Source: Brachypterus glaber (lineage: Eukaryota > Arthropoda > Insecta > Coleoptera > Kateretidae). From it: a DNA stretch of 64,000 nt. The stretch covers positions 26,089,265 through 26,153,264 of the forward strand of contig OY294051.1 in NCBI GenBank assembly GCA_958510825.1. Reading direction: 5' to 3'. The notes under the pieces are model-generated. The model saw only the letters and a list, made by a program, of their open reading frames with translations, did no database searches and was not told the origin of the DNA. The position numbers and the translations under genes are program-made. Shown here one piece after another: positions 23,401 to 35,900 of this stretch. How positions within the stretch are numbered: the first letter of the stretch is position 1; each line of letters starts with the position of its first letter.

Positions 23401-26400
23401 AACAAAATAAGTTCACCAAAATTTTTTCCAAAAACTCAAGTTAGATTATATCTAAAACAGAACTGATTAATGTATCCAAAATGCACCCTTAATAACCCAC
23501 TCTCCTGGAACCACCTGCAACTTTGCTCTAAATACCACCCCATTATTAATAAATAACAATTGTTATTTGTAGCCCCTTAAATGATAAGATACCACTTATA
23601 ATACATGGTTGAATTCAGAATAAAATGTACTATATTCTTTAATAAAAATGGGGGGGGGGTGCTATTTGAAAAACAGAAGTTGGGGATGGTTTCCAGGAGG
23701 TGGGTAAGCCAGGGGTAGTTTTGGATACGTGAATAAAAACTTCAATGGCTCCCATTTAACGTTTTTTGCAAAAATCTTTTCAAATAATGGAGATATAGCT
23801 TGGCAAAAACGTGGTGGGACACCGGTATAGGTGCTCCCCAGAATGTTGACCAAGCCCCTTAAATTTGACACGCCCCCTACCTACACATTTAAAAAAAATC
23901 GATTGGGCCACCCTGTATATTCATTTGGTATCATTTAACACGGTCCAAAGAACAATTTAATATTTACATTCAATAGAACCTTCAACCTTGCATCCAAATG
24001 GACCCAGTATATAATTTTGGAAAATATCATAAATTAAAAACACCCACGGGTGTATCAAAAGTGATAACAAATCTGCCAATGCCATGTTTCCAATCAGCAA
24101 ATTCGTGGGTGTTCGGATTCTGGGGTTTTTGTATAAAACATGCATTATCAAAATATTTCCTAAAATTCCAAGAATGACCACAGGCAAGAAAATAGATATG
24201 CCAATTATGATATAGTCCGGTGATTTCACTATCCAAAGGGCTTGGATAAATGTCATATTAGATATATCAGGCTAAAAAAATAAATAGATATAGGTATAAA
24301 ACAAAAAACTTGCATAACTCTTGTTTGGAAATAAGTTTACAAGGTATAAAAAATACCAACTTTAAAATCCTTCGCTTGGACAATAAAAGAAAATTGCTAC
24401 CCTTTGAATCCGGCTAATTAATTCTTTAGATTTTTTAAGTAGGTACTTATTTATTAACCTTGTTAAGATTTACATGCTATTTTGAACATTTAGATCGAAT
24501 TTTTTCAAAACAAAAAAAATGCGCTTGTTTCTTCGTGAAATTTGGTATGTAGTGATTTTCTAACCCCACCCCGCGCCCAGAGGAAATTGATTTTTAAATA
24601 TTTACAATACATTGATGAATATTGGTATGTAGGGGTTTTTAGTGTCGCTTAAACTAAATCTGATAATATATTCTAAAAACCCCACGAGGCGGGGAGAAAT
24701 TTAAATAGAATATGTAGTAAATTATTTAAGGTTTGCTTCGCTCCCCTCAAAGTGAGTTTACCAAATTATTATAATTTAAGAATTAAATAATATTATTGCA
24801 TATTATGCAATGTATTAAAAATATACGGGGTAATTCAGAAATAGGGTCATTAATTTTAAGGGGTGATTATACAAAGGAAAATATGAAAAAAAAGTTTCTA
24901 TAAACATATGTCTAAAAATGCGCCGTAAAGGAGCTAATCCCTATTGAATGTGGCTAAAAATTCGCTTTTTATTTATTAACTCAGGAACCCTTGGAGATGT
25001 GGTAACGAGGTTTTGCACGTTAACTAATCTTAATAAGGCCCATCTTCATATGTTATTTTCATGTGCTTATTTTAACCAGGAGTGTTCGAAACGGAGAGCC
25101 TTATCAGTTTTTTGTCCCAAACTTTTTTCCCTGTAACTTTTTGTAATTTTATTTTTGAAATATGATTTCTCAGGTCAAAATACATAAAAAAGGTACTCTC
25201 GTTGTAATACTGTAGGATTAACCGTTTTCGAGAAAAATTCATTTGAAGGTGAAATTTCACAGTTCGAGGACGAAAAATTAAATACTAAAATGTTGAACAC
25301 CAAAATTTCAATGATGCAAGGTGAATGTACATCAAAAACTAAGAAAAAAACATCATATAGAGGTACTTCCAAAAATGAATCCTAAGGGAGCTATGGTCTC
25401 CTAAAAATGCACAATTTTTTAAGGGCCATAATAGCTTAAACCGCTTCACAGTGATTGACCTCTATAGAGGCAAAAAAAGTTCGTGCTATTAATGTGTATG
25501 ACCGCTATAGCAGCAAATTATCAGTTTACCATTAGTTTATTTTCCATGATTTTATAACATCACGGGGTTTTTGGGGTCGCTGATTTCGAATCTGATGCCA
25601 GTTTTCCAAAATTCAAAATGGCGAATCCAATATGGCGGATAAGATTTTTTAAAGTTGCTCGGATTATAAAAATTATAAAAAAAAACATATTTTTATAATT
25701 TAATATTAGGCGCGGAATTTGCTTTGCGCGTTAAATATTTTCGCGGCTGTTACTATATATTTTTCGCGGTAATTACATTTCGCTATTAAAACTTTGCGCG
25801 GTTATAGTTTTCGCTATTTTTATTTCGCTTTAAATGTTTATCGCTGTTAATCCTTTGCGCGCAAAAAAAAACATTTCGTTGTAACTTTTTCGCGGTAAAT
25901 TTTCCCGCTCCCGTTAGAGCGCTTGGTTGAATGTGCCCCTTGGTTGAACCATCCCCCTCTTCCCCTACATGCCAATAACATGCGAAGATGGGCCTTATTA
26001 AGAATAGTTCACATGCAAAACCTCGTTGCTATATCTCAAAGGGTTCCTGAGTTATAAAAAACGAATTTTTTAGCCACTTTCAAATGGGCTTAGCTCCCTT
26101 ACGACACATTTTTAGACATATGTTTATAGGAACTTTTTGTCATATTTTATGATGTAGAATCACCTCTTAAAATTAATGATCCCATTTTTGAATAACCCTG
26201 TATAGTGGCTATGTCTTAGAAAACGTCTACAAATTACAAAAATTTGGTGTCATCTTATTGCATTATAGAAAGAATTGTTCAATGTTGAAAGGTTCTTGTA
26301 GTTCAAGATTTTTTATTTTTAAAATGACCCACGGTAATTTAAGTTTCAAAGAATGGTCAGAGCACACAACCAGTGAATATTGGTATTCGCTATAGCGAAT

Positions 26401-26749
26401 ATATTCATTAAATCAACAGAGAAATCGCTGCAGATTCTGTTGAAAGTTCTGTGACCCTTAATCCCTTAACGCTCCACTTTTCAGAAAAGTGGTTATTTTT
26501 TCACCATTTATTTTCTTAATTTTTAGTCTACGTTCATGGTCTACACTGAAGGGCAATAAAAAGTAATGTTGAAAAAAATTTAAAAAAAAACATATAAGCG
26601 GGTCAGCGGAAAATAGCCAACCTATTTTCAACTATTTTACTCGGGCGAGTGCGTTAAGGGGTTAAGAAAGTTGGATTTCAGTCCAATACATAAAAACAAT
26701 ATTTTTCACTTACATCATAATCACCTTCATAATCGTCTTTGTAATCCAT
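17487..26749 (-). CDS. Class A (rhodopsin-like) peptide GPCR, complete, 5 coding exons
   Basis: Exons, 5' to 3': 26749-26714, 24271-23968, 22780-22602, 22343-21996, 17816-17487 (stop). These give 398 residues with all phases consistent. The short first exon encodes MDYKDDYEGDYD and exon 2 adds an NMT glycosylation sequon before TM1. Landmarks: GN in TM1, LAD in TM2, the TM3 cysteine (GPFGCKVEG), TYDRL in place of DRY, an ECL2 cysteine (EKFCTEN), CRLP in TM6 and NPIIY in TM7, with a basic C-tail. The exon 2 donor was placed at GTAAAT (23967) because it restores the usual TM2-TM3 loop length; an earlier GTTCTA is possible but gives a shorter loop. It probably signals from the plasma membrane in response to a neuropeptide; the ligand is unknown. 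It resembles the arthropod NPY/NPFF-like receptor group, but I cannot name an orthologue. Introns hold many MITEs. Confidence 0.88.
17848..18094 (-). mobile_element. tRNA-headed SINE, copy 3, beside the GPCR last-exon acceptor
   Basis: The head is of the GGGAGGATTGGTGTAG type, as in copy 2, with the shared body ending GAGGTT. In gene orientation its 3' end stops 30 nt before the AG of the GPCR last exon (17818-17817). Confidence 0.85.
19244..20187. repeat. Tandem duplication, unit 1 (944 bp)
   Basis: Begins CGTTTTAATTTGACGCACGG and ends at the right terminus of a nested MITE (AAATTCC). It is repeated immediately downstream; by eye the only difference is one extra G near 19801. Confidence 0.9.
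19889..20187. mobile_element. Nested palindromic MITE (also present at about 20831-21130)
   Basis: The inverted ends are TGGAATTT and AAATTCC(A), with inner inverted blocks CGTGACATTTTATT / AATAAAATGCCACG and AAGTGTTTTTAAGAGGTATTGG inverted as CCAATACTTCCCAAAAACACTT. TA-type flanks are suggested. It is present twice because it lies within the tandem duplication, and it is absent from the left foldback arm, so it inserted before the duplication. Confidence 0.7.
20188..21130. repeat. Tandem duplication, unit 2 (943 bp)
   Basis: Identical to unit 1 except for ATGGATGG in place of ATGGGATGG near 20742. It ends with the nested MITE terminus followed by ATAATACAAC, the resumption of the foldback arm. 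Confidence 0.9.
21366..21886. mobile_element. Foldback MITE in the GPCR intron
   Basis: Ends near CGCCCAGTAGAATTTTTTT and its inverse (TCTACTGGGC), with long arms including TTACCTCACCGTTGAGAC and GGGCGTCCGACAACGGTA, centred near 21620 on TGACGTCATAAC. Reading frames here are arm artefacts. Confidence 0.8.
22821..22973. mobile_element. Short MITE in GPCR intron 2
   Basis: Ends AGGGTCACTTCATCT and AGATGAAGTGACCC. A related right end with CCCAGATAAAATGACCC lies near 23175-23193, so a second, damaged relative occupies about 23085-23195. Confidence 0.6.
23217..23917. mobile_element. TACAGGGTGGCCCAA-type element in GPCR intron 2
   Basis: Ends TACAGGGTGGCCCAA and TTGGGCCACCCTGTA. The interior shares segments (TTTTAGACGGGCTATATCTCC, TTATTTGTAGCCCCTTAAA, GTGCTATTTGAAAAACAGAAG) with the element at 35073-36690. 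A lone end of the GGGAACGTTCAAGTATTACG family sits at about 23268-23300. Confidence 0.75.
24822..26204. mobile_element. TATACGGGGTAATTC-type element with long inverted ends, GPCR intron 1
   Basis: Inverted ends of about 330 bp: TATACGGGGTAATTCAGAAA / TTTTTGAATAACCCTGTATA, with AGTTTCTATAAACATATGTC and AATAAGGCCCATCTTC blocks. The interior left part matches the element at 62143-63327. An unrelated 230-bp GCG-rich motif cluster occupies 25690-25920. Confidence 0.75.
25690..25920. repeat. Degenerate TTTCGCGGTTA motif cluster
   Basis: About a dozen variants of TTTYGCGSTTA spaced roughly 15-20 nt apart, with the spacing only loosely kept. The cluster is unlike the rest of the host element in composition. 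Confidence 0.6.
26458..26665. mobile_element. piggyBac-like MITE
   Basis: TTAA target duplication on both sides (26458-26461 and 26662-26665). Ends TCCCTTAACGC and GCGTTAAGGGG. About 200 bp, non-coding. It lies in GPCR intron 1, about 50 bp 3' of the first coding exon. Confidence 0.75.
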
Positions 26750-27467
26750 ATTTCTGTGAACTTTTTTTAAGAAATACTTATACATTTTTCACTTTTTCCT
26801 ATGGTTGTTAAAATTTTATCTTGAATATGTGAAAATAGTATTTTTGTATCTCTCCATTAAATTAATGGAAGTTAGCTTATCTGTTTATTTAGTAATTAAT
26901 TTATGTTCGACATATTAACATATGTTTACTTTCTATAAAAAAGTGCTTATAATCCTACTGATTAAACATGTATAATCACTGATTACACAGGCCCACAAAA
27001 AATAAAAAAACGTCAATTATTCTTTACAGGTTGACTGCCACCCACTCCGATTGAATTTTGTAAATTTTCTCCTTTCTTATATCGAATTTGATCTAAAATC
27101 GTTGGGTTAATTATTATGTTCACTTTTAAATAAATTTATCCGCTTGATAGAGTACCTCAGTCACATGGCAACCACCAATGACAAAGCAGCATTCGGCATT
27201 TGTCTTACGGGTAACGTTAACAGTTAACTGAATATTTTAGGGCGTTCTCCACTTCTTAAAATTGGCTATCCATATGTTTGAGCAGTTTCATTTTAAAATA
27301 CAATATATCATGATTTCCTAAAATATGTGACCTCCGTTTAGTTTTTCAGAAATAATTTGGATTTTTTAAATAAAAAATATATTAGTATTTTTGCAATACA
27401 ATTAATTTAAGATATTAATTTTATTAATCTTGAATTAGCTTCCTCGTAAAACCATATTTTGAAATGA

Positions 27468-27706
27468 GGGAACGTTCAAGTATTACGTAACGCAAAATGT
27501 ACCAAAATTCATACACTTTATACCTCGGTTCTCGCGTTATTCAAGGCTGTAGAGATTTCATATTTTGGCTACCGCCCCTAACACACCTCCTATTATGGGG
27601 GGTAGCCAAAATATGAAATATCTATAATCTATAATAACGCGAGAACCGGGGTATGAAGTGTATGAATTTTGGTACAATTTGCGTTACGTAATACTTGAAT
27701 GTTCCC
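27468..27706. mobile_element. Palindromic MITE with 3-bp duplication
   Basis: Arms of about 110 bp begin GGGAACGTTCAAGTATTACG and meet near 27588. Both sides are flanked by TGA. It lies between the GPCR and zinc-finger genes; the remainder of 26750-28380 shows no gene. Confidence 0.8.
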
Positions 27707-28379
27707 TGAGTGGCAATTTATTTGGACAATCTATTAGCTAATTAACTAAAAAAATTTTAAAGTAAATAATAGTCTTTAATTAAAACAACTACACGTTTTA
27801 TTCTACAATAATTATTTTACATGATTTTAAATATCGATATACAAACCAAATACCTATATAAAGTTAAAATGACACATAATTTTTAAATATATTTGTCTTC
27901 TATGAGTAATCTATATTTATGATGGTTCCCCAAAATAAAAAAGGAATAATATCGATGAAGTTCAATCTACGCCGCTACACCATCCGAATACAAGCTAATA
28001 ATTAATTAATTATAATTAACTAATTAATTATGATCCCATCAACAAAAATCTAAATCTCCGAATTATCATTGGCTTTCCTGTTGGATGGATGTTTTTTTTA
28101 AATGTATTATTTAAATTTTGGCATTGAAAGCATCACTAGTGGTACCACCATGGTGACAGACCTAACCAAACAGTAAGTATATTGTTAAGTGTTTTATGTG
28201 GTAGCTAGTTTATGTAAATTCTAGCAAGCCTTTGATTAAGTTGACCTCAAAATGAATAATATGAAAATGTATTTTTTTCTAATTTATAAAATATCGGGTA
28301 CTGAAAATTTCAGTCTGCAATGAATTACATAATAATTACATAATAAAACTTTATAAAATACTATATTTAATTTAGTTTT

Positions 28380-29760
28380 TCAATCTACCAACTTGTTCTC
28401 CCTTTTATGGGTTTTCTGTATAAAACCTTAGTAGTGCAAAGAAACGGTTAGGACTTGTTTAACTATTTTTGGAGCAGAAAGGACACTTATATGTATGAAG
28501 GTCAGAATGTGCCATCAAATGTTGGTTATAAATTACACTGGTCGACAAATCTGAAGATTTCTCTAACTGAGATTCCAGACATAGGTTTATACTAATTTTG
28601 GGTCGCTGAATCCAAATCCGAAGGCCGTTTGTCTCCATCACCCTCAGATTTTTTTATATCATAAAAAAAGTTAAAATTAGGGAAATCGATTTTGTGTAAT
28701 TACAAGAAAATGCTTTGACTTATCACATTAAAATTAAGTACGGTTAATAGTGGTAATATAAGTTATTTATTCCCCTACTTACCCAAAAATACAATTGTGT
28801 GTATGTCAGAGGCGTGCGTTCTAAAATGTTTCTGTAATATATTTCTCCAACAAAATTTATGTTTAAGAATTTTACAATTTCGATAAAAAATTATTATTTA
28901 TTGATTAATTTTACGTAAAAAACATTGGACCTTTTGATCAAAGGTCAATAGTTTTCGAGAAAAATAGGTTTAAGCATATCTCTGCAAGTTCCTATAGACC
29001 TATAGGAGAAAGTATTATCTTGTTGGCAGCAGTTTTTTTCTTAGTGGAACTTGCAGAGATATGTTTAAACCTATTTTTCTCGAAAACTATTGACCTTTGA
29101 TCAAAAGGTCCAATATGTTTTTTACGTAAAATTAATCAATAAATAATAATTTTTTATCGAAATTGTAAAATTCTTAAACATAAATTTTGTTGGAGAAATA
29201 TATTACAGAAACACTTTAGAACGCACGCCTCTGACATACACAAAATTGTATTTTTGGGTAAGTAGGGGAATAAATAACTTATATTACCACTATTAACCGT
29301 ACTTAATTTTAATGTGATAAGTCAAAGCATTTTCTTGTAATTACACAAAATCGATTTTCCTAATTTTAACTTTTTTTATGATGTAAAAAAATCTAAGGGT
29401 GATGGAGACAAACGGCCTTCGGATTTGGATTCAGCGACCCAAAATTAGTATAAACCTATTTCTGGAATCTCAGTTAGAGAAATCTTCAGATTTGTCGACC
29501 AGTGTTATTAATCATAGTACTTCAGCATTAAAAATGGCTGTCTACAGTAAGAACAAATAAAAAATACTTTATTCAAATCTAGCGAGTCTTGATCATATCC
29601 ACCATGCTTCATTTTCCTCCATTTAAACCTGCATTTCGTTTTCTATTTGATGGATACAAGCTTTCCAGTTCTAGAATTCTGTCATCTTAGGAGACAAAAC
29701 TTAATAATAATTCAAGTTTGCTGAGCCTTTAAGTGATCCCAGCATACGAAACTTTATACG
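28380..29760 (-). pseudogene. Decayed tandem fragments of the neighbouring zinc-finger gene
   Basis: 28380-28532 matches the 30130-30335 part of the intact gene (HLMAHSDLHTYKCPFCSK against HLMTHSDVRAYKCPFCPK), with deletions. 29600-29760 matches the C-terminal end (29930-30090). A stub near 29525-29565 resembles 30588-30620. Non-coding sequence at 28195-28330 also matches 29770-29920, so the copies arose by local DNA duplication, not retroposition. A palindromic element splits the first fragment. No intact frame remains. Confidence 0.75.
28536..29504. mobile_element. CACTA-like palindromic element in the zinc-finger pseudogene
   Basis: Ends CACTGGTCGACAAATCTG and its inverse, with TTA on both sides (28533-28535 and 29505-29507). 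Arms of about 465 bp are near-identical around a short spacer at about 29000-29035. CACTG ends and a 3-bp duplication fit the CACTA/EnSpm group, though Harbinger is also possible. Confidence 0.8.
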
Positions 29761-29925
29761 TATTTTAGCTACTTTTAATGAATTTTCGCAAACCTTTGAT
29801 CAGATCGACCAAAAATGGCTTTATATTACATGGTTTTGTTATCAGCGCAAAATTAACCTTAAATATGAGCAAATATATTTTCCTAATTTATAAAATATTT
29901 GGTACATGATAATAAAAAATAAATA

Positions 29926-32900
29926 CTAAGTCGCTTCACTTTCCTCCATTTCAACCTGCATTTCGCTTTCTATTTGATGGGTACTAACTGCAGTTTCTAG
30001 CTCTAGCAGCATTCTGTCATCTTCAGAGACAAACGTATTTTCACTATTGTTATGCTGAGACTTTAAGTGATCTCTTAAAGCAAAAGACCTAGCGTACGAA
30101 GCTCCACATAAAAAGCAATCATATTTTAAATTATTCTCCCGTTTATGGGTTTCCATGTGAGCTCGTACAGCGTATAATGAAGCAAAAGGTCTGGTACATT
30201 CAGTACAATTGAAAGGTTTAATATGACTATTTTTATGACCAGCGAGCTGAACGCTAGTTTTAAACGCTTTAGGGCAGAAAGGACATTTATACGCGCGAAC
30301 GTCAGAATGCGTCATCAGATGATGGTTGTAAACGCTGTGGGACTTAAACCGCTTTTCGCAATGGGCGCATTGGTAAGGTCTGGTACCCGAATGAGTCCGA
30401 AGGTGTAACGTAAGACAGTAACTGACTCTGAAGGTTTTGCCGCAAATTTGACAGACGTGGGGCTTCTCTCCCGTATGGATTCTTTCATGTTTAACTTTCT
30501 CATGGGGCCTGGCAAATCTTCGCCCACAATATGAACAGGCGTATTGACGCTTGTTACATTGGTTCGCTACGTGATCTTCTAACGCCTCAGCATTAGAAAA
30601 CGGTTTTTTACAGTAAGAACATTTGATTTTTTTCGACAAAGTATGAACCTTCATATGCATATCCAAATTTTCCAGTGTAAAGAATTTACGGTTGCATACT
30701 GCGCAGTCGAAATTTTCTATGTTTTCGTGCGATTTCATATGAATTTGTTCATATTCTTCATCGTACTTTTTATCGCAAATTTTGCACTGAAAAAGAGTAC
30801 GGACGGGGATATCATCATCCATCGGACCTGTCATGCTATATTTGACAGGTGCTTCCGGTTCTACCGCTTTTATAGGATCATGCATGCGCTTATGCAACCG
30901 TAGAGACTTGAAAGACGGGAACATTGTATTACATTGGTCACAATAATAAGGCGTTAAAGTGACAGTTTTGTTTTTCTCGTTTTTGTGGCATTCTAAATGG
31001 GTAACTAAAGAATGTTTTGTTAAAAACACTGTAGAACAAAATTCACATTTGAATTTTTTCGCGTTCTTTACCGGTTTACAATTATGGTTTCGACAATTTT
31101 GAGGATTTGGGAACTGCGCAAAGCAATTCTGACACTGATATACCTCGATTATTTGCGATTTATTGGGTACGTTAAGGGCTTCTTCTTCTGTGATCTTTTT
31201 TATTTTACCATTTTCGAATAAGTATTTTTCAACTGTTGGTTCACTTTGCCTTTCTTCATCTTCCTTCATCCAGAACTTGTCGATTTTCACCACTTTTCTA
31301 GTGTAAACACGACCATCTTTGTCCAGACAATCTTGTTCTTCTATTGTTTCTCTTTCTTTGGCTTCTTCGATTTTGCGAGCTATCGTTTCTTCCATGTCAT
31401 CATTCGGTTCTAATTCAGCAAATGATTCTGTATTTTCTTCTGTATCTGAATTATATTCCCTTATATCCTTATCAGCAGGATTTTCCTCATTTGTATGATC
31501 AACCTCTTCCTAAAAATAAAGCAACTTAAAGAAAATAGTTTTTAAGTATACAGGGTGAGCAAAAAGTAATGCATTTCAAAAGTCACAAAAGAATCCGTCT
31601 AGAATTTTCAAAAAATCGATTTTTTTACATTTTCAACTCCTTAGACCTTTAAAAATAGCCTCCTAAATATTTTTGAGAAATTAGAGAGTTAAAACGGTAT
31701 ATAGCAACTTTTAGTGAGCCCGCGCGTATTGGCTCAAAGCAGATGTAAAAACTTTAAACGCGATTTTCTCGAAATTAATATTTTTCAAACTGCGGACAGT
31801 TAACCTCCGGATTGGCTAAACCGATTTCAATAAGTCTTAGCGCGTTTTGTTTATTAACATGCAGTGCAGGGTAATTTACCACAATTTGACGAAAAAGAAA
31901 GTAAAAAAATTAGCAAGGAAAAAACTATGAAAAAAAAGGTCACACTTTTTTTCAAACATCCACCATTTTTTTATCGATTTTTCATCAATGGTGGTAAATT
32001 ACACTGTCCAAAAACTTCCTCTTCAAAAAACTTTTTGAATTTTTTGTTTCTGACTTACCAATCCTGAGATTAAGTGTCCGCAATGGGAAGGATTTTTGGA
32101 GCACTCAACTTTGGAGCCCTCTATAAATTAGAAAAAAAATCAAAATTGAAAAACAAAATCTTGAATGCCCATCCAAGTTTAAAGAAAATTTAGCTAAATT
32201 TTTCTTAGTGAAGTATAAGCATTTTAAGATATAAAGAGAAGGAGCGGTTAATAACACGTGTGCTTTATATAAATCCCTAAAACTGTCTCTATTGCCTAAA
32301 TCATTTCTTTCTGCAGTATAAATACTCTTTTAAAATGGGAAGAGGAACCCCAACAAATAATGTTGAAGGGTAGGTGGGAATAGGCTAAAGCATAATAGAC
32401 ATTTAGCAAAGCTGTTAAGTTTAAAGAGCCTTTAAGCTGTAGAATGCCAAAGTATGCGCTATTTAATTTTTTACAAATGTGGTCAATATGACACTCCCAA
32501 CTTAGATTCTGATCAACTATTGTACCTAAAACTTGCTACTATCGGAAAATGTTAAATCTTTAAAGGTTTTAAAGTTTAAAGGAAGTGGTTTCCTGTTAAA
32601 TAGGTTTGAAGCAACTGTTTTTTGGTTATTTAAAATTAGTTTGTTTGCTTTGACACCAGCCACTTAATTCATTAATAGTAAGTAGGATTAACTTAGCCAA
32701 CTCTTCAAGACATTTTGCAGATATTGTGATGGCGGTGTCATCGGAAAAACTATAATTATACCTTTTCAAATGACAAAATTTAAATCATTAATGAAAATAG
32801 GGAATAGGTCACAAAATAGAACCCTGAGGGCTCCTAATGTATTTTATGAGGTTGAGATATTGCATCGCCTATATTAACCACAAAAGATCTCAATTCCATA

Positions 32901-35900
32901 TACGATTTAATCCACTTTAAAATATTATCCGGGAAACCCATAGCACGCATGTTTTCCACCAGAAAAGGAGGGAAAACCGTTTCGAATGCTTTTGACAGGT
33001 CAAAAAGTAATGCTACTACATAATAGCCCATGTCTATTTTAGAGAAAGCAGTATTTAAAAAATGATATGAAGCAGTCTCCACCGATCTACCCGATCGAAA
33101 ACCTTGCTGTGTATCAGATAAAATATTAAAATATTTGATTCTATACTACATAATTCATGACCCTATAAAAAACAATCCTTTCAAACACCTTTGAAAGTGA
33201 ATTAAGTAATGATATATGTCTATAATTTTCAATTTGTTGTTTAGACCCTTTTTTGTGAAGAGGAATTACCAGAGCTTCTTTAAATATTTGAGGGAATACT
33301 TCTTGATGTAAAGATTTATTAACTAAAAAAACAAAAGGTGTAACTATTTTCTTAAATATGTGAGATAAGGTAGAAATCGAAAGATAATCTGTTCCGCAAG
33401 AAAATTTACTTTTAATATTGTTAAATGCATTTAGGGCCACTTGCACCAAATTTTGGTACAGGATTAACTCAGCTAAACCGAGTTTAAGTTAAAAATGCTG
33501 CGTTCTGATTGGCCATCCGTCAATTTAAGTATAAAGTTAAACCATCATTGGTGCAAGTGTCCCTGAAAGCCTCTTTTTCTGTGACTGGCCTTGAATTAAA
33601 ATTTGAATTCACATGATGTGTACCAGTAGTGGGGGGTAATGATAAATTCTGGCCAAAATAACTATCCATTTGAGACGCAACTAATGAAAAGTAGGCGGAA
33701 AATTTATTTGTTAGAGTCATCAGTTACATATTTACCGGAGTTAAGTTTCAACTGAATAGGATCATTTTTTCTTTCTCGCCCTAGGTTTTTATTAATAATT
33801 TTCCAGGTTTCCTTGGCTTGGACTTTACTGTTTACGATTTTTCGTTTTAGATATTCCTGTTTACATTCTTTTACATTTTTCTTATGAATCATTCTTCTAA
33901 TATTATACCCTTGTTTTAGCTTTCCGCATTTAAAAGTATTAACTAACCAAAAAAGATTTTTTAATTCCTGACTTTCCTTAATGATGGCGTCAGTAGTTTG
34001 TTTAGAGTTTGTTTTTTTTTAAATTTTTTTAATAGGACAGCACACATTAAAATTAAAACTTTTTAACTATTAACCAAATATTTAAAACCATTATTAACAC
34101 TCAAATTAGATAGATTTGACCAATTTATATTATTTACAGCATATTTAAAATTTTCCAAGTTTGCATGAGATATCATTCTTTTACTATAATACTCAGTATT
34201 ATTGTTTTCTGCTGACTTGGTGTTTGTAAAATTTACAATCAACAAATGACCAAAATGATTAGCCAGATTCGGGTTTAACAGCATAATATTTACTTTAAGG
34301 GTAAACTTGAAACCATATAGTCAATACAAGATCTACTAGTCATCCCCCTTTTATTAGTAAAACGCACGTGGGTTCACCAGAGGATACTGTAAGTCCATAA
34401 GAATTAAATAAATCTACCAATAATTTCGTGTTTAAACACGAGTTATTAAAGTAAATGTTGTAATCGCCGCACAGGATAATAAATTTGGTCCTACTAAACG
34501 CATAATTCAAGGCCAAATTAAGTTGCCTAAAAAACAAACTAACCAAACCATCTGTAGGCAAGTGTAATAAATTTTGAAGGCTTGGTTTAAAAAGCAGCAC
34601 AAATTTCAATATGACATTCTATAGAAAGCTTTTATGGCAGATTCGTGTTCAGCATCCCAGAATACATAATAGGTGAGTTTCACAAAAAAAGTTGACTGTG
34701 CTGGGGTTGAGATCTACCTATTCTTAATTTTATTATTATTATTATTATTATTCACAGCGCTTGCGAATAATATACGGTAGCTTCGAATTTTCAAAAATCG
34801 TCCTAGAAAATTCTTGGATATAAATTTGTTTCATGAAAAAATAAGCAACTTTTTTTTCAAATGTTCGTCTGTCCGATGTCATGATTTTTGTGAACACGAT
34901 AACTCGAGAACTAAAAATCCGATTGGTTTTGACTTTTCAGGAAAATTCAATTTCTACAAGGGAAAGGTCCCTATTGTTTTTAAAGTAATCTCTCCAAAAA
35001 CCAAAAAGTTATGGATAGATAGATAGATTGCAAAAAGAAAATAAAGAAAAAAAAATTGAATCTAGACATACACGGTGTTTTAGAAGAACTTTTAAATGAC
35101 ATGACAACTTCCATTTTTTTTTCTTTTTGGAATTTGTTATATGAAAAATTTTCAAAATCGTTGTAGCCGTTTTTGAAAATATCTCTGATATTTCACGCTA
35201 ACATACTCGGTTTGCCCTCGATGTCTCGGATTTTGACCAAACTTGGCATAGTGGTACCGCTATGGTACCTAAGCACTCCATCCAAATTTTTTTCAAAACG
35301 GTCCATCCGTTCACTATACTGGGTGTAGCTTATCTTTGTTATTTGAAAAGGTATTAAAATTTGCAAAAAATAGCATTAAATCAAAGCCAAATAAGATTTT
35401 ACTGACTTATTCAAAACCGCCCCTTGCTTACCCACTCCCTTAAAACTACCCCCAACTTCTGTTTTTCAAATTGCACCCCCTAATTCTTATTAAAGACTAT
35501 GAAAGTGCACTTTATTCTGAATTCAACCATTTATTCAGGCCTATTCACATGTACCATTGAGATTGAAATTTGTGGCAATATTGACGAAAATTGCAAGGTC
35601 ATTTACGTCAACTGTATTAAAACTGCATGGTATTGTAATTTTTGTCAATATTGAATAGATTTCAATGGTACATGTGAATAGACCTGATTATAAGTGGTAT
35701 CTTAGATTTTAAGGGGCTCTAAATAACTATTATTTATTAATAGAAGGGTGGTATTTAAAACAAAATTACGGGTAGTTCCAGGAGATTGGATTGTTATGAG
35801 TTGGTTTTGAATATAATAATCAATTTTCTTTTGGGTACAATTTAACGTAAGTTTTTGGAGAATTTTCTGGTTAAATTTAAAATGAAATGTGCTTTTATAT

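Noticed and set aside
26714..26749. FLAG-tag-like DYKDD at the GPCR N-terminus (vector contamination)
   Set aside because: Only five residues match, the rest is unlike the tag, and it sits in a native exon with a proper donor.
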